Below, piece by piece: positions 1 to 11,029 of a stretch of DNA of 64,000 nt. The position numbers and the translations under genes were made by a program. The stretch lies in contig NZ_OU963893.1 of the NCBI RefSeq assembly GCF_918797525.1, positions 1,488,001 through 1,552,000 of the forward strand. Reading direction: 5' to 3'. Origin of the DNA: an unidentified bacterial endosymbiont. Its GTDB lineage: Bacteria; Pseudomonadota; Gammaproteobacteria; Enterobacterales; Enterobacteriaceae. The notes under the pieces are model-generated. The model searched no databases. It was given only the letters and a program-made list of their open reading frames with translations, and was not told the DNA's origin. Within the stretch, counting starts at the first letter, position 1. Every line of letters starts with the position of its first letter.

Positions 1-133
1 GCGGCGGGAGATCCGGTTTGTTGGCGAGGAATTTTTTGTGGTCAACGCGCTTCAGATCTTTAATCACGTTAAGCAGCACGCCCACTAAAAACACCAGCAC
101 CAGAATCCACCAGTACTTTGAAAGCCAATCCAT
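1..133 (-). CDS. ypfN: UPF0370 membrane protein YpfN, partial (cut by window edge)
   Basis: This is the N-terminal 44 codons of a small membrane protein that runs off the left edge. The start is the ATG at 131-133, preceded by an AAGGA ribosome binding site. The visible protein opens [19 protein letters not shown], one hydrophobic membrane segment at about residues 7-25, followed by a basic stretch ([12 protein letters not shown]). This matches E. coli YpfN, a 66-residue protein of unknown function. It lies 25 bases downstream of dapE on the same strand, so the two are probably co-transcribed, as in E. coli. Confidence 0.93.
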   Translation of the reverse strand, partial: MDWLSKYWWILVLVFLVGVLLNVIKDLKRVDHKKFLANKPDLPP

Positions 134-158
134 TCGCTATTCCTTCTCTGAGCAACCG

Positions 159-1286
159 TCAGGCGACGAGTTGCTCCATGATACGTTGATACATACGGGC
201 CAGCAGTTGTAAATCTGCCGCATTCACACATTCGTTGATCTTGTGAATTGTCGCGTTTACCGGACCCAGTTCGACAACCTGTGCCCCCATCCGGGCAATA
301 AAACGTCCGTCCGAGGTACCGCCTGTGGTCAGCAGTTGGGGCTTAATTTCATTATAGTGCGCGATAGCGTTCACTACCGCATCCACCAGTTTTCCGCGCT
401 GCGTCAGGAACGGCTGGCCGGAAACCCACCATTCAACGGTGTAGCGTAATTCATACTTTTCCAGCAATGTAATCACCCGGGCTTTAATCATCTCATCGGT
501 CAGTTCCGTGCTGAAGCGGAAGTTAAACTGAACAAAGAAATCACCCGGGATCACGTTGTTGCTGCCGGTTCCGGCCTTCACGTTGGCAATCTGCATGCTG
601 GTTGGCGGGAAGAAAGCGTTACCGTTGTCCCACTCAATGCCCACCAGTTCGTTCAGCATCGGGGCTGCGCGATGAACCGGGTTGTCAGCCAGATGCGGAT
701 AGGCAACGTGGCCCTGAACGCCATGAATAGTCAGATTGCAGGTCATTGAGCCACGACGACCGTTTTTTACTACATCGCCTACAACTTCATTGCTGGACGG
801 CTCGCCCACCAGACAATAATCCAGACGTTCGTTACGTGCCATCAGGGCTTCAACCACCTTCACGGTGCCGTTGTGTGCGCTGGCTTCTTCATCGGAGGTA
901 ATCAAAAACGCGAGGCGGTTTTTATGGTCTGGATGCTGGGCAACAAAGCGCTCGGCCGCAATGACCATCGCCGCCAGCGAGCCTTTCATGTCCGCCGCGC
1001 CACGCCCGAAGAGCATGCCGTCACGGATGGTAGGCTCAAATGGTGGGTTTATCCAGCGGTCCGCATCGCCTGCGGGCACTATGTCGGTGTGTCCGGCAAA
1101 CGCCAGCGTTTCACCCTCACCACGCCAGGCCCAGAAGTTTTGCGTATCGCCAAAATCCATGTGTTCAACGGTAAAACCGATGGCACGCAGGCGCTCAATC
1201 ATTAATGCCTGACAACCTGCATCGTCCGGGCTTAGGGAAGGACGGCGAATAAGCTGCTGAGTCAGCTCAATGACCGGGCATGACAT
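159..1286 (-). CDS. dapE: succinyl-diaminopimelate desuccinylase
   Basis: DapE hydrolyses N-succinyl-LL-2,6-diaminopimelate to LL-diaminopimelate and succinate in the lysine and peptidoglycan precursor pathway in the cytoplasm. The 375-residue length equals the E. coli enzyme and the sequence is nearly collinear with it. M20-family metal-site motifs are visible: FAGHTDIVP near residue 65, GRGAADMKG near 95-103, the catalytic glutamates in SDEEASAH near 133, and the late histidine in NATIHKINE near 348. It starts 10 bases after the yffB stop and precedes ypfN, so yffB-dapE-ypfN looks like one operon. Nothing appears damaged. Confidence 0.98.
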   Translation of the reverse strand: MSCPVIELTQQLIRRPSLSPDDAGCQALMIERLRAIGFTVEHMDFGDTQNFWAWRGEGETLAFAGHTDIVPAGDADRWINPPFEPTIRDGMLFGRGAADMKGSLAAMVIAAERFVAQHPDHKNRLAFLITSDEEASAHNGTVKVVEALMARNERLDYCLVGEPSSNEVVGDVVKNGRRGSMTCNLTIHGVQGHVAYPHLADNPVHRAAPMLNELVGIEWDNGNAFFPPTSMQIANVKAGTGSNNVIPGDFFVQFNFRFSTELTDEMIKARVITLLEKYELRYTVEWWVSGQPFLTQRGKLVDAVVNAIAHYNEIKPQLLTTGGTSDGRFIARMGAQVVELGPVNATIHKINECVNAADLQLLARMYQRIMEQLVA

Positions 1287-1296
1287 AGACTACACC

Positions 1297-1674
1297 TCAA
1301 CGAAAAAAGTCTGAATAAAGGGTTTCACTGAAACCCAGCAGCATAGGCTGCCCGGGCGCGCAGAGCAATGGGCGTTTGATGATTGCCGGCATTTCAAGCA
1401 TCAGTTTTGCCGCGCTGTCGCCATCAACAATGCTGGCTCGCAGGGATTCGTCCAGTTTGCGCCAGGTGGTGCCCCGGGTATTGAGCAGCGCTTCCCAGCC
1501 CAGTTCGCCGATGGCGTGATGCAGGAAGTCTGCCTCAAGCCCGTCGGCACGGTAGTCGTGGAAGCGATATTCGACGTTGTTGGTCTCCAGCCAGCGGCGG
1601 GCTTTTTTGATGGTGTCGCATACTTTAGGAGAAAGGCCGTACATAGTTAATTTTGGTTCAGCGTAGTTTCTCAT
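1297..1674 (-). CDS. yffB: ArsC/Spx-family protein YffB
   Basis: This 125-residue protein belongs to the thioredoxin-fold ArsC/Spx family, like E. coli YffB (118 residues). Its cellular substrate is not known; a glutathione-dependent thiol reductase role has been suggested for the family. The first strand and helix, [21 protein letters not shown], keep the single family cysteine, although the usual GIKNCDT turn is lengthened here to GLSPKVCDT. The conserved blocks [11 protein letters not shown] and PAIIKRPLL are intact. The ATG at 1672-1674 was chosen because the first beta strand requires it; the internal ATG at 1644 would remove that strand. It is the first gene of the dapE operon. Confidence 0.93.
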   Translation of the reverse strand: MRNYAEPKLTMYGLSPKVCDTIKKARRWLETNNVEYRFHDYRADGLEADFLHHAIGELGWEALLNTRGTTWRKLDESLRASIVDGDSAAKLMLEMPAIIKRPLLCAPGQPMLLGFSETLYSDFFR

Positions 1675-2507
1675 GGCGTTTTACCTTTTCGATTGGGTAT
1701 ACCCTGTAGCATACAGACGTTCAGGAATTGTGAAAGCAACATGATTATTCTTTAATAATCAGATGGCTATAGCTATTGTGCTTATTGCGGCATAAAAATT
1801 TTGAATAATTGTTGCTATAACAGCCGCAAATTTTTAGGGTAATCGTACCATCGCTTTCTGCATCTGACCTGCCATCATGTTTGATCGCCTAAGGCGTTGT
1901 GGTGAGAAGTCCTAAAGCTTCTTCCACTCACTGAAAGTCGAATGCAGCCACGGTGAACGCTTTATCAGCCGGGAAATCATGCGGACGACGGTGGTTTAAT
2001 TATAGAGTCACAAGCTATACGACAAGCATTGCATTGATTCCTCAGGTTTTGAAAGTGGTACATTCGGAATCGAAATGTAAAGGTAACTCACTGTTATTAG
2101 GTAACTTCTATTATCATTGTTAATGAGTGTTTTTATTCTTAAGATGAATGTATGTTCAGAAATTTCGAAGATGTCTCTCAGTGTAAAATATAATCCATTC
2201 GGCTGTTTTCTTAATTTACAACCCTTCTTAATTCATCGCACATCTGTAAGCTGAATATTCTTTCATCATTTGCGCATAGAAGTCCATAAGCTTTAAAATC
2301 CTCATAAACTCAGTGGGTCATATAATTCACACACCGCAGTAAAGTTATTTCTGAATGTTGCTATACATCACATAAAATTTATTCCGTTACGCTCATATTT
2401 ACCCTACACCCACCATGACAGTAGGGTGTGTCACAGCAATAGCCTAAATTGTCTTCACAAAGATGCTTCATTTCCATAGAATGGCCATAATAATAAGAGA
2501 GGTTGTT
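1675..2507. other. AT-rich intergenic region between yffB and ypfM
   Basis: This is about 830 bases with no intact gene. It should hold the yffB-dapE promoter at its left end and the ypfM promoter at its right end. It also contains a short degraded IS3-type transposase scrap, listed separately. The rest, roughly 2030-2480, is AT-rich with frequent stops in all frames; I see no convincing RNA gene or repeat in it. Confidence 0.6.
1916..1999 (+). mobile_element. IS3-family transposase OrfB C-terminal remnant
   Basis: In one forward frame this stretch reads SFFHSLKVECSHGERFISRE and then IMRTTVV before a TAA. That is the well-known block near the C-terminus of IS3-family OrfB transposases (usual form ESFFHSLKVE..HGE.FISREIMR). 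A stop lies directly upstream in the same frame, and the continuation FNY is found only after a one-base shift at about 1994-2005. No inverted repeats or other transposase parts are nearby, so this is a small dead fragment rather than a gene. Confidence 0.75.
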
Positions 2508-2567
2508 ATGATTGAACGTGAACTGGGGAACTGGAAAGAATTTATCGAAGGCATGCTTCGTAAATGA
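2508..2567 (+). CDS. ypfM: small protein YpfM (19 residues)
   Basis: A 19-residue reading frame, MIERELGNWKEFIEGMLRK, starts at the ATG at 2508 after a good GAGAGG ribosome binding site. It differs at only two residues from E. coli YpfM (WKDFIEVMLRK), a translated small protein of unknown function. It sits in the same place as in E. coli, just beyond acrD on the opposite strand. The sequence looks like a single amphipathic helix rather than a membrane span. Conservation in an otherwise non-coding AT-rich stretch supports it as a real gene. Confidence 0.92.
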   Translation: MIERELGNWKEFIEGMLRK

Positions 2568-2638
2568 GATTCAGTAAGAATTGCAAGAGCACTTAAATAA
2601 GTAAAATAACCATGGTGTGAAATAATCACACACTAAAC

Positions 2639-2664
2639 AGGCGGCTTGAGTGCCGCCTTTTTTA
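2639..2664. terminator. bidirectional intrinsic terminator between ypfM and acrD
   Basis: The inverted repeat AGGCGGC / GCCGCCT with a six-base loop is followed by a run of T on the forward strand. It lies between the convergent ypfM and acrD genes and could end transcription of ypfM and, less efficiently, of acrD. Confidence 0.75.
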
Positions 2665-2684
2665 TATCTGCCATATCCTTAACG

Positions 2685-5600
2685 TTATTCAGGACGCTCC
2701 TTCAGCGGGAAGCGGCGACGCACCAGCACAAAGAACAGGGGAACAAAATAAATAGCCAGCACGGTGGCTGAAATCATGCCGCCCATCACCCCGGTGCCCA
2801 CCGCGTGCTGGCTGCTAGAACCCGCGCCCGAGCTGGTGGCCATCGGTAACACCCCAAAGACAAACGCCAGAGAGGTCATCAGGATCGGACGCAAGCGCTG
2901 ACGGCAGGCGTACAGCGTGGCGGCCGTGAGTTCATGCCCTTTGGCATTCATCTCGTTGGCAAATTCAACAATCAGAATGGCGTTTTTCGCCGATAGCCCG
3001 ATAACGGTGAGCAGCCCCACCTGGAAATAAACATCGTTTTCAAGCCCACGCATCCAGGTCGCCAGCAGCGCCCCGATAACGCCGAGTGGGACAACCAGCA
3101 TGACCGAGAACGGGACTGTCCAGCTTTCATACAGCGCGGCAAGACAGAGGAAAACCACCAGCAGTGAGAGCGCGTAAAGCGCTGGCGCCTGAGCGCCGGA
3201 GAGGCGTTCCTGATACGACATCGCCGTCCACTCCAGGCCAAAACCGGTCGGTAACTGCTGCACCAGTTTTTCCATGATATCCATCGCGGTACCGGTACTG
3301 ACCCCTGGCGCGGCTTCGCCCACAATCTCCAGCGCCGAATAGCCGTTATAGCGTTCCAGGCGCGGCGAACCTGTCTCCCAGCGCGAGGTAGCGAACGCCG
3401 AGAACGGCACCATGCCGCCCGCGTTATTACGCACATACCAGCGGTTTATATCATCCGGCAGCATGCGATATTTCGCGGCAGACTGAACGTACACTTTCTT
3501 CACGCGGCCACGGTCCATAAAGTCGTTCACATAGCTGGAGCCCCATGCCGTTTGCAGCGTGTCGTTAATATCATCAATAGAGACGCCCAAAGCCTGTGCC
3601 TTACGCTGGTCGATATCAACCTGTAGCTGCGGGCTATCATCCAGACCGTTGTGACGAACGCGGGTCAACTGCGGCTCTTTACCGGCCAGGTCGAGCAGTT
3701 TATCGCGTGCGGCCATTAACGCATCGTGCCCGGCCCCCGCGTGATCCTGCAATTCCATATCAAACCCTGCCGAACTGCCCAGCCCGCTAATGGCGGGCGG
3801 ACTACTGGCGAAAACGCGTGCCTCTTTGATGTGGCTGAAGGCTTGAGTTGCCCGTTCGATAATGGCGAATGAGGAGCCTGTGGTGCTGTCGCGCTGATCC
3901 CAGTCTTTCAGTCGAACGAACATCCGCGCGACGTTCTGCCCGTTACCACCTGGGCCAGAGCCCACGGTTGCGAAAACAGAAACGACGTTATCTTTCTCTT
4001 TAGTGTGGAAGTAGTTCTCAACCTGCTGCACCACTTTCAGGGTCTGCTGCTGGGTTGAGCCACTCGGAAGCTGCACGGAAGTGATAAACATGCCGCGATC
4101 CTCAAGCGGCAGGAACGATGTTGGCAGACGCATGAATAAGAACACCATGCCGCCGAGCAGCAGGACATACACCACCATCCAGCGCACGCTGCGCTGCAGG
4201 ATCTTGCCCACGCCAGCCTCATAGCGCGCCGCATTGCGGTTGAACATGCGGTTAAACCAGCCGAAAAAGCCTTTCTGACCGTGCTGCTCCCCTTTATGCA
4301 ACGGCTTGAGCAGCGTGGCGCAAAGGGCAGGCGTAAGGATCATCGCCACCAGCACCGAGAGCACCATCGCAGAAACAATGGTAATAGAGAACTGACGATA
4401 AATGGCGCCGGTTGTTCCGCCAAAGAAGGCCATCGGGATAAATACCGCCGAGAGGACCATCGCAATCCCGACGAGCGCCCCCTGAATCTGCCCCATTGAT
4501 TTGCGCGTGGCCTCACGCGGAGGGAGACCTTCCTCGCTCATGACACGCTCGACGTTTTCAACCACCACAATGGCGTCATCCACCAGCAGACCGATTGCCA
4601 GCACCATCGCAAACATCGTCAGGGTGTTAATACTGTAGCCAAACGCATACAGCACCGCGAAGGTGCCAAGCAGCACCACCGGAACGGCAATGGTCGGAAT
4701 AAGCGTGGCGCGGAAGTTTTGCAGGAACAGATACATCACCAGGAACACCAGCGCGATCGCTTCGAGCAGCGTTTTCACCACATCCTTAATGGAGGCTTTC
4801 ACGAAGGAGGTGGTTTCGTAGGCGACTTTGTACTCCAGACCGTGGGGAAAATAGTGGGAAAGCTCGTCCAGACGGTCAATGACCTGTTGCGCGGTAGCCA
4901 TTTCATTGGCCCCGGAGGCCAGTTTGACCCCTAAACCCGAGGCCTGATTACCGTTAAAGCGGCTCAGATAATCATATTTCTCCGCCCCCATTTCCACGGT
5001 CGCGACATCACCCAGGCGGACTTCAGAGCCATCCTGATTCACCCGCAGGGTAATAGCACGGAACTGTTCCGGGGTTTGTAGCAGTGACTGCGAGTTGATG
5101 GTGGCGTTCAGGGCCTGGTTGTCCACGGACGGCGTGCCGCCAAGCTGGCCTACGGCAATCTGGGCATTCTGCGATTCGATGGCGTCGGTGACATCTTTCG
5201 CCGTCATCTGCACGCTGTTGAGTTTGTCCGGGTTAAGCCAAATGCGCATCGAATACTGCGAACCGTAGGCGTCGATATCGCCAACCCCGTTAATACGGCT
5301 GAGCGGATCCTGAATATTGCTGGCAACGTAGTCGGCAATATCCTGCTTATCCATGGACCCATCGGTGGAGACAAACGCGATAGTCAAAATGTTGGTATCA
5401 CCGGTTTTACGCACGGTGACGCCCTGGTTCTGTACCGCCTGCGGCAGCTTGCGCAGGGCTGACTGTAGCTGGTTTTGCACCTGCTGCACCGCTTCGTCCG
5501 GGTTTGTGCCCGCAGTAAAGCTCAGGGTGACCGTCGCCTGGCCCGTGGCGCTACTTTGCGAGGACATGTACATCAGGTTATCGAGACCCGTCATGTTCTG

Positions 5601-5798
5601 CTCAATAACCTGGGTCACGGTATTTTCCAGCGTTTGTGCAGAAGCACCAGGATAGTTGGCCGTGACGCGCACGTTTGGCGGCGCCAGGTCGGGATATTGC
5701 TCAACAGGAAGTGAAGTTATGGCCAGGACCCCTGTCAGACACAACAGAATGGCAAGCACCCAGGCAAAGATGGGGCGATCGATGAAAAAATTCGCCAT
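2685..5798 (-). CDS. acrD: multidrug efflux RND permease AcrD
   Basis: AcrD is the inner-membrane proton/drug antiporter of the resistance-nodulation-division family. It exports aminoglycosides and other amphiphiles and works with the periplasmic adaptor AcrA and the outer-membrane channel TolC. The protein is 1037 residues, exactly the E. coli AcrD length, and very similar throughout. It opens [19 protein letters not shown]. The proton-relay aspartates are present in [16 protein letters not shown] at about residue 405, and the second-half motif [17 protein letters not shown] is intact. It stands alone without an adaptor gene, as is normal for acrD. In E. coli it is controlled by BaeR and CpxR; I did not identify their sites. 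Confidence 0.98.
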   Translation of the reverse strand: MANFFIDRPIFAWVLAILLCLTGVLAITSLPVEQYPDLAPPNVRVTANYPGASAQTLENTVTQVIEQNMTGLDNLMYMSSQSSATGQATVTLSFTAGTNPDEAVQQVQNQLQSALRKLPQAVQNQGVTVRKTGDTNILTIAFVSTDGSMDKQDIADYVASNIQDPLSRINGVGDIDAYGSQYSMRIWLNPDKLNSVQMTAKDVTDAIESQNAQIAVGQLGGTPSVDNQALNATINSQSLLQTPEQFRAITLRVNQDGSEVRLGDVATVEMGAEKYDYLSRFNGNQASGLGVKLASGANEMATAQQVIDRLDELSHYFPHGLEYKVAYETTSFVKASIKDVVKTLLEAIALVFLVMYLFLQNFRATLIPTIAVPVVLLGTFAVLYAFGYSINTLTMFAMVLAIGLLVDDAIVVVENVERVMSEEGLPPREATRKSMGQIQGALVGIAMVLSAVFIPMAFFGGTTGAIYRQFSITIVSAMVLSVLVAMILTPALCATLLKPLHKGEQHGQKGFFGWFNRMFNRNAARYEAGVGKILQRSVRWMVVYVLLLGGMVFLFMRLPTSFLPLEDRGMFITSVQLPSGSTQQQTLKVVQQVENYFHTKEKDNVVSVFATVGSGPGGNGQNVARMFVRLKDWDQRDSTTGSSFAIIERATQAFSHIKEARVFASSPPAISGLGSSAGFDMELQDHAGAGHDALMAARDKLLDLAGKEPQLTRVRHNGLDDSPQLQVDIDQRKAQALGVSIDDINDTLQTAWGSSYVNDFMDRGRVKKVYVQSAAKYRMLPDDINRWYVRNNAGGMVPFSAFATSRWETGSPRLERYNGYSALEIVGEAAPGVSTGTAMDIMEKLVQQLPTGFGLEWTAMSYQERLSGAQAPALYALSLLVVFLCLAALYESWTVPFSVMLVVPLGVIGALLATWMRGLENDVYFQVGLLTVIGLSAKNAILIVEFANEMNAKGHELTAATLYACRQRLRPILMTSLAFVFGVLPMATSSGAGSSSQHAVGTGVMGGMISATVLAIYFVPLFFVLVRRRFPLKERPE

Positions 5799-6036
5799 GA
5801 AAAAGTGACCTCGTTTTGCAGCACGTCATTATTTATTGCCCGCATCACTTTAGCGGCAAGACGCAGACCAAACGTGGAGAAATAAAGGAGATAGTGTAAA
5901 TTATCATGCGCTTTTCGCCACGCAGGCCCTTTTACCGTTTTTTACCTGCCAGCGCCAAAGCCGTTCGCAATCCGACGGGCGACAACGCGGCGCGTGCGGC
6001 GTAGTATTACTACCCTCATTATGTCCTGGAGCCCCT

Positions 6037-6627
6037 ATGACCCTGAAAATAGACATTATCAAAGACAAAATCCTTTCTGAAAATTACTTTGTCCTGCGTA
6101 ACATTACCTACGATTTAACGCGCAATAACGGCGAGGTGATCCGCCACAAACGTGAGGTGTACGACCGCGGCAATGGGGCAACCATTATGCTCTACAGCCG
6201 GGAAAAACAGAGCGTCGTATTGATCCGCCAGTTTCGGGTGGCGACATGGGTGAATGGCAACCCGGACGGACGTCTGATTGAAACCTGCGCAGGCCTGCTT
6301 GATGATGACGAACCCGAGGTCTGTATTCGCAAAGAGGCCGTAGAAGAGACCGGCTTTGTCGTGGGCGAGGTCAAGAAAGTCTTCGAACTCTTTATGTCGC
6401 CAGGCGGGGTGACTGAGCTTATCCATTTCTTCATTGCCGAATACAGCGATGCACAGCGGGCCCACCGGGGGGGCGGCGTTGAGGATGAAGACATAGACGT
6501 GCTGGAGCTGCCGTTTTACCGGGCACTGGAGATGGTCAAATCTGGCGAAATTAAAGACGGTAAAACGGTAATATTGTTGCAATATTTACAAACATCTGGC
6601 TTAATGAACACGTCTTTCGAACGGTAG
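6037..6627 (+). CDS. nudK: GDP-mannose pyrophosphatase (Nudix hydrolase) NudK
   Basis: NudK is a cytoplasmic Nudix hydrolase; in E. coli it splits GDP-mannose to GMP and mannose-1-phosphate. The Nudix box is visible as [20 protein letters not shown] at about residues 85-104, with the REAVEETG core intact. The upstream region [17 protein letters not shown] matches the family. At 196 residues it is five longer than E. coli NudK (191), because the C-terminus ends LMNTSFER. It is divergent from acrD, with about 240 bases between them. Confidence 0.96.
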   Translation: MTLKIDIIKDKILSENYFVLRNITYDLTRNNGEVIRHKREVYDRGNGATIMLYSREKQSVVLIRQFRVATWVNGNPDGRLIETCAGLLDDDEPEVCIRKEAVEETGFVVGEVKKVFELFMSPGGVTELIHFFIAEYSDAQRAHRGGGVEDEDIDVLELPFYRALEMVKSGEIKDGKTVILLQYLQTSGLMNTSFER

Positions 6628-6736
6628 TGAATTGTGTTTCGTATAAATCTATCCGATAAATCCGATTGAGCACGCCAGGTTGTAACACGAAGATACCGAT
6701 CAGAAAGATGTCTTCATTTCCGGGGTTGTGCCACTC

Positions 6737-7780
6737 ATGCGTCACTGCGTTTTTATTCTGTTCTTATTTTGCCTCCTCCCCGCGCCGCTGGCGTGGGCTG
6801 CGCCCGCCCAGCAATCATTTTCAGACTGGCAGGTCACCTGCAATAACCAGAATTTTTGCGTTGCGCGCAATACCGGTGAACATCACGGCCTGGTGATGAC
6901 GCTTAGCCGAAGTGCTGGCGCGAGAACAGATGCTACGCTGCGTATCGATCTCGGGGGGCTTTCCGCCCCCGCCGTGAAAGAGCCGGAGATTGCCCCTCGG
7001 CTGCTGCTGGATAAGGCCTCACTTAAGCTTGCGGCGTTGCACTGGCAATTGACGCCCTGGCACCTGAAGACGGACGATGCGGTGACCATCGCGGCATTTT
7101 TGAAGACTATTCAGGAAGGGCGGGCGCTGACATTGCGCGACGGCAGGCAGACCCTTTCGCTGGACGGCCTGAAAGCCGCGCTGCTGTTTATCGACTCTCA
7201 GCAAGAACGCGTCGGGAGCGAAACGGCCTGGATTAAAAAAGGCGACGATCCGCCGTTAAGCGTACCACCCGCCCCCCCTTTAAAGAAGGTGGCGATAGTT
7301 AACCCGACGCCGATGCCCCTTTCCCATACCGAGCTGAATGACCTGCTGGATTACGGCGCCTGGCGGATGAATAACAGCCAGTGTTCGTTAGATCCGAACC
7401 GCCGTGAAGTGCGAGTTACCGCCTTAACCGATGACAAAGCCTTGCTGATCGTTAGCTGTGAAGCGGGGGCGTATAATACCGTTGATCTGGCATGGCTGGT
7501 CTCTCGCAAAAAGCCCTTTTCGGCCCGTAGCGTCAGGCTGCGCCTGCCGTTTACCCCTCCGGGCGACAGCAGTGAAATGGAGTTGATGAACGCCAGGTTC
7601 GAAGAGAAAACGCGGGAACTGACCACCCTGGCGTTAGGGCGCGGCATTGGCGACTGCGGGATCCAGACACGCTGGCGTTTTGACGGCCAGCATTTTCGTC
7701 TGGTGCGTTATGCCCAAGAGCCAGCTTGTGATAACTGGCATGGGCCAGATGCCTGGCCCACACTGTGGATCACGCGCTAG
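6737..7780 (+). CDS. ypfG: DUF1176 family periplasmic protein YpfG
   Basis: This matches E. coli YpfG (347 residues), a DUF1176 protein of unknown function. A Sec signal peptide is visible at the start (MRHCVFILFLFCLLPAPLAWA, cut near AWA-AP), so the mature protein should be periplasmic. Conserved stretches include AFSDWQVTCNNQNFC-like and WHGPDAWPTLWITR at the extreme C-terminus. I chose the ATG at 6737; an in-frame GTG at 6728 would add MPL in front of it and neither has a strong ribosome binding site. The stop directly abuts the end of convergent tktB. Confidence 0.92.
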   Translation: MRHCVFILFLFCLLPAPLAWAAPAQQSFSDWQVTCNNQNFCVARNTGEHHGLVMTLSRSAGARTDATLRIDLGGLSAPAVKEPEIAPRLLLDKASLKLAALHWQLTPWHLKTDDAVTIAAFLKTIQEGRALTLRDGRQTLSLDGLKAALLFIDSQQERVGSETAWIKKGDDPPLSVPPAPPLKKVAIVNPTPMPLSHTELNDLLDYGAWRMNNSQCSLDPNRREVRVTALTDDKALLIVSCEAGAYNTVDLAWLVSRKKPFSARSVRLRLPFTPPGDSSEMELMNARFEEKTRELTTLALGRGIGDCGIQTRWRFDGQHFRLVRYAQEPACDNWHGPDAWPTLWITR

Positions 7781-9769
7781 TTACAGCACGCTCAACGCTT
7801 TCTTCACCACGTTCTCTACGGTAAAGCCAAAATACGGGAACAGCTTGTCAGCCGGCGCCGATTCACCGTAGCCGTGCATCCCGACAATGGCGCCTTTAAG
7901 CCCGACGTATTTGTACCAGTAGTCGGCAATACCGGCCTCAACCGCCACGCGAGCCGCAACGTTAGATGGCAGGACCGATTCCCGGTACGCCTCATCCTGG
8001 GCATCAAAGATATCGGTTGAAGGCAATGAAACGACGCGTACGGCATGGCCTTCGGCAGTGAGCTTCTCGGCGGCTTTTAGCGTAATTTCCATCTCGGAGC
8101 CGGTGGCAATCAGAATGACGTCTGGCTTACCGCCGCTGTCTTTAAGTATGTAGCCGCCGCGGGCAATGTTTTTCACCTGCTCAGGCGTGCGCTCAATCTG
8201 TTCCAGGTTCTGGCGCGACAGGATCAGCGCTGTTGGCCCGCTGTGGCGCTCCACGGCCAGCTTCCAGCCCACCGCCGCTTCAACCTGATCGCAAGGACGC
8301 CAGGTGCTGAAGTTTGGGGTGAGGCGCAGGCTGGCTAATTGCTCGACCGCCTGGTGCGTCGGCCCGTCCTCCCCAAGACCGATTGAATCATGGGTATAAA
8401 CCATGATCTGCCGCGCCTTCATCAACGCCGCCATACGCGCCGCATTACGCGCATATTCCACGAACATCAGGAAGGTGGCGGTATAAGGGACAAATCCGCC
8501 GTGATGGGCGATGCCGTTGGCGATGGCGGTCATCCCGAACTCACGCACGCCGTAGTGAATGTAGTTCCCGGCAATATCCTCTTTCAGTGAGGTGGAGCCA
8601 GACCAGATCGTCAGGTTGCTGGGCGCCAGATCCGCCGAGCCGCCGAGCAACTCGGGCAGGATAGGCCCAATGACGTTCAGGGTGTTTTGCGATGCTTTTC
8701 GGGTGGCGATTTTTGCCGGGTTGGATTGCAGTTCCTTAATCAGGGCCTGGGTTTTTGCGTCCCACTCCTGCGGCAGTGCGCCGCTCATACGGCGGGAAAA
8801 CTCGGCGGCCAGCTCCGGGTGCGCTTTTTTGTAGGCGGCAAACTTCTCGTTCCAGCGCTGCTGGGCCTTTTCACCCTCTTCACGGGCATCCCAGGCTTTG
8901 TAGATCTCTTTCGGGATCTCGAATGCCGGGTATTTCCAGCCCAGCTTCTGGCGGGTCAGCGCCACTTCCTCTTCACCCAGCGCTGCGCCGTGCGCCTCTT
9001 CTTTACCCGCTTTATTCGGCGAGCCGAAGCCAATGACCGTGCGACAGATAATCAGGGACGGTTTATCCTTAACGCTTTGTGCTTCCTGAATGGCTTTTTT
9101 CAGCGCTTCAGGGTCATGCCCGTCGATTTCATGCACCACGTGCCAGTGGTAGGCCTCAAAACGTTTTGCCGTGTCGTCGGTAAACCAGCCCTCGGTTTCA
9201 CCATCAATTGATATGCCGTTGTGATCGTAAAAACCGATCAGTTTGCCCAGCCCCAGCGTACCCGCAAGGGAACAGACCTCATGGGAAATACCCTCCATCA
9301 AACAGCCGTCGCCCATAAATACGTAGGTATAGTGATCGACAATCTCGTGATCCGGCTGGTTAAACTGTGCCCCCAGCGTGCGCTCGGCAATCGCCAGCCC
9401 TACGGCATTGGCTAACCCCTGGCCCAGCGGACCGGTGGTCGTTTCAACGCCTGGCGTATAGCCTAGCTCCGGGTGGCCCGGGGTTTTTGAGTGCAACTGA
9501 CGGAAGTTTTTAAGCTCGTCGAGCGGCAGATCATAACCGGACAAATGCAGCAGGCTATAGAGCAGCATTGAAGCATGGCCGTTAGAGAGAATAAAACGGT
9601 CACGGTCATACCAGGTCGGGTCGTTTGGGTTGTGCTTCAGGAAGTCGTTCCACAGCACTTCGGCAATATCGGCCATCCCCATCGGTGCGCCTGGATGGCC
9701 GGAATTGGCTTTCTGCACGGCATCCATGCTGAGGGCGCGAATGGCATTGGCTAGCTCTTTACGGGACAT
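7781..9769 (-). CDS. tktB: transketolase 2
   Basis: TktB is the second transketolase. It moves two-carbon ketol units between sugar phosphates in the non-oxidative pentose phosphate pathway and needs thiamine diphosphate and a divalent metal. The TPP motif [13 protein letters not shown] lies near residue 154, and phosphate-binding histidines are present in SGHPGAPMG and [13 protein letters not shown]. At 662 residues it is slightly shorter than E. coli TktB (667), ending VKKALSVL. It lies 20 bases downstream of talA on the same strand, so talA-tktB form an operon as in E. coli, where it is induced in stationary phase by RpoS. Confidence 0.97.
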   Translation of the reverse strand: MSRKELANAIRALSMDAVQKANSGHPGAPMGMADIAEVLWNDFLKHNPNDPTWYDRDRFILSNGHASMLLYSLLHLSGYDLPLDELKNFRQLHSKTPGHPELGYTPGVETTTGPLGQGLANAVGLAIAERTLGAQFNQPDHEIVDHYTYVFMGDGCLMEGISHEVCSLAGTLGLGKLIGFYDHNGISIDGETEGWFTDDTAKRFEAYHWHVVHEIDGHDPEALKKAIQEAQSVKDKPSLIICRTVIGFGSPNKAGKEEAHGAALGEEEVALTRQKLGWKYPAFEIPKEIYKAWDAREEGEKAQQRWNEKFAAYKKAHPELAAEFSRRMSGALPQEWDAKTQALIKELQSNPAKIATRKASQNTLNVIGPILPELLGGSADLAPSNLTIWSGSTSLKEDIAGNYIHYGVREFGMTAIANGIAHHGGFVPYTATFLMFVEYARNAARMAALMKARQIMVYTHDSIGLGEDGPTHQAVEQLASLRLTPNFSTWRPCDQVEAAVGWKLAVERHSGPTALILSRQNLEQIERTPEQVKNIARGGYILKDSGGKPDVILIATGSEMEITLKAAEKLTAEGHAVRVVSLPSTDIFDAQDEAYRESVLPSNVAARVAVEAGIADYWYKYVGLKGAIVGMHGYGESAPADKLFPYFGFTVENVVKKALSVL

Positions 9770-9788
9770 AATTCACTCCATGGCAAGG

Positions 9789-10739
9789 TTAACGTTTGGC
9801 GGCGAGGAGGTCTTCAAGTTTACGCTGGTCGACGGCGAACTGGCGGATGCCTTCCGCCAGCTTATCGACAGCCATCGCGTCCTGGTTGTGCTCCCAGCGG
9901 AACTCTGCTTCGGTCAGGGCTTTCGGTTTTGGTAACACGGTGGAGGTTGGCACCAGCTTGCGTATCACCGTATCGTCTTTATCCTGCAGCTCTTTAAGCA
10001 GGTTAGGGGAGATGGTCAGACGGTCGCAGCCTGCCAGCGCCAGGATCTGCTCGGTGCGGCGGAAGCTGGCGCCCATCACGATGGTTTCGTAGCGGTGCTG
10101 TTTGTAATAGTCGTAGATATTACGCACCGATTTCACCCCAGGGTCTTCCTCCACCACGTACGGATCCATCGGCTGTTTCGCCTGATACCAGTCGTAGATG
10201 CGCCCGACAAACGGCGACACCAGATACACGCCCGCTTCGGCGCAGGCACGCGCCTGCGCAAATGAGAACAACAGCGTCAGGTTGCAGTGAATACCTTCTT
10301 TTTCAAGCACTTCTGCGGCGCGAATGCCTTCCCATGTTGAGGCAAGCTTAATCAATATGCGTGACTGATCGATGCCCTGCTCCTGATAGAGTTCCACCAG
10401 GCGGCGGGCTTTAGTGATGCTCTTTTCCCGATCGAAAGAGAGGCGGGCGTCTACTTCGGTAGAGACGCGTCCGGGGATACTTTTCAGAATTTCCGCACCG
10501 ATATTCACCGCCAGCTTGTCGCTCGCCTCGGCGACCTGCTGCTCCTGCGTCTTTCCGCGTTGCTTGCCGTAGGCAAGGGCGTCATCAATCAGATGACTGA
10601 AATGGTCAAGCCCTGCCGCCTTGAGCAGCAGCGAGGGGTTGGTGGTCGCATCTTCCGGCTGATAGTGTCGAATCGACTCGATATCGCCGCTGTCGGCAAC
10701 CACGGTGGTGAATTGTTTGATGCCGTCTAACTGGTTCAT
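9789..10739 (-). CDS. talA: transaldolase A
   Basis: TalA transfers a dihydroxyacetone unit from sedoheptulose-7-phosphate to glyceraldehyde-3-phosphate, linking the pentose phosphate pathway to glycolysis. The length (316 residues) is that of E. coli TalA. Family signatures are clear: [11 protein letters not shown] near residue 33 and the Schiff-base lysine in [12 protein letters not shown] near residue 131. The start ATG at 10737-10739 follows an AAGGAG-type site. It is the promoter-proximal gene of talA-tktB and is divergent from maeB. Confidence 0.97.
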   Translation of the reverse strand: MNQLDGIKQFTTVVADSGDIESIRHYQPEDATTNPSLLLKAAGLDHFSHLIDDALAYGKQRGKTQEQQVAEASDKLAVNIGAEILKSIPGRVSTEVDARLSFDREKSITKARRLVELYQEQGIDQSRILIKLASTWEGIRAAEVLEKEGIHCNLTLLFSFAQARACAEAGVYLVSPFVGRIYDWYQAKQPMDPYVVEEDPGVKSVRNIYDYYKQHRYETIVMGASFRRTEQILALAGCDRLTISPNLLKELQDKDDTVIRKLVPTSTVLPKPKALTEAEFRWEHNQDAMAVDKLAEGIRQFAVDQRKLEDLLAAKR

Positions 10740-11029
10740 AAGTAATTACTCCTTGAAATTAAAAGAGTTAGATGAGTGCGTTAGTTCACACTTCTGTGAA
10801 AATCATGATCGACTTAACAGAAAAGCATAGCAGACGGGACAGCCATTGCTGTCTGCGACGGGTAACATGATTGTTATAAATTGATAACATTTTTTGCGCT
10901 GCAATGGTGAGAGTTTGGCTGCCTTCAAAGTTTGTGGGTTCGCCTGGGGCGATACTATGCAGCACGCCAGGGTGTGCATCAGGATCCTAACATCACCCTT
11001 ATTGACCGATACGTGAAAGGAATAACAAG

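Noticed and set aside
18..212. Short forward frame at the window start
   Set aside because: Antisense to ypfN and dapE, no homology.
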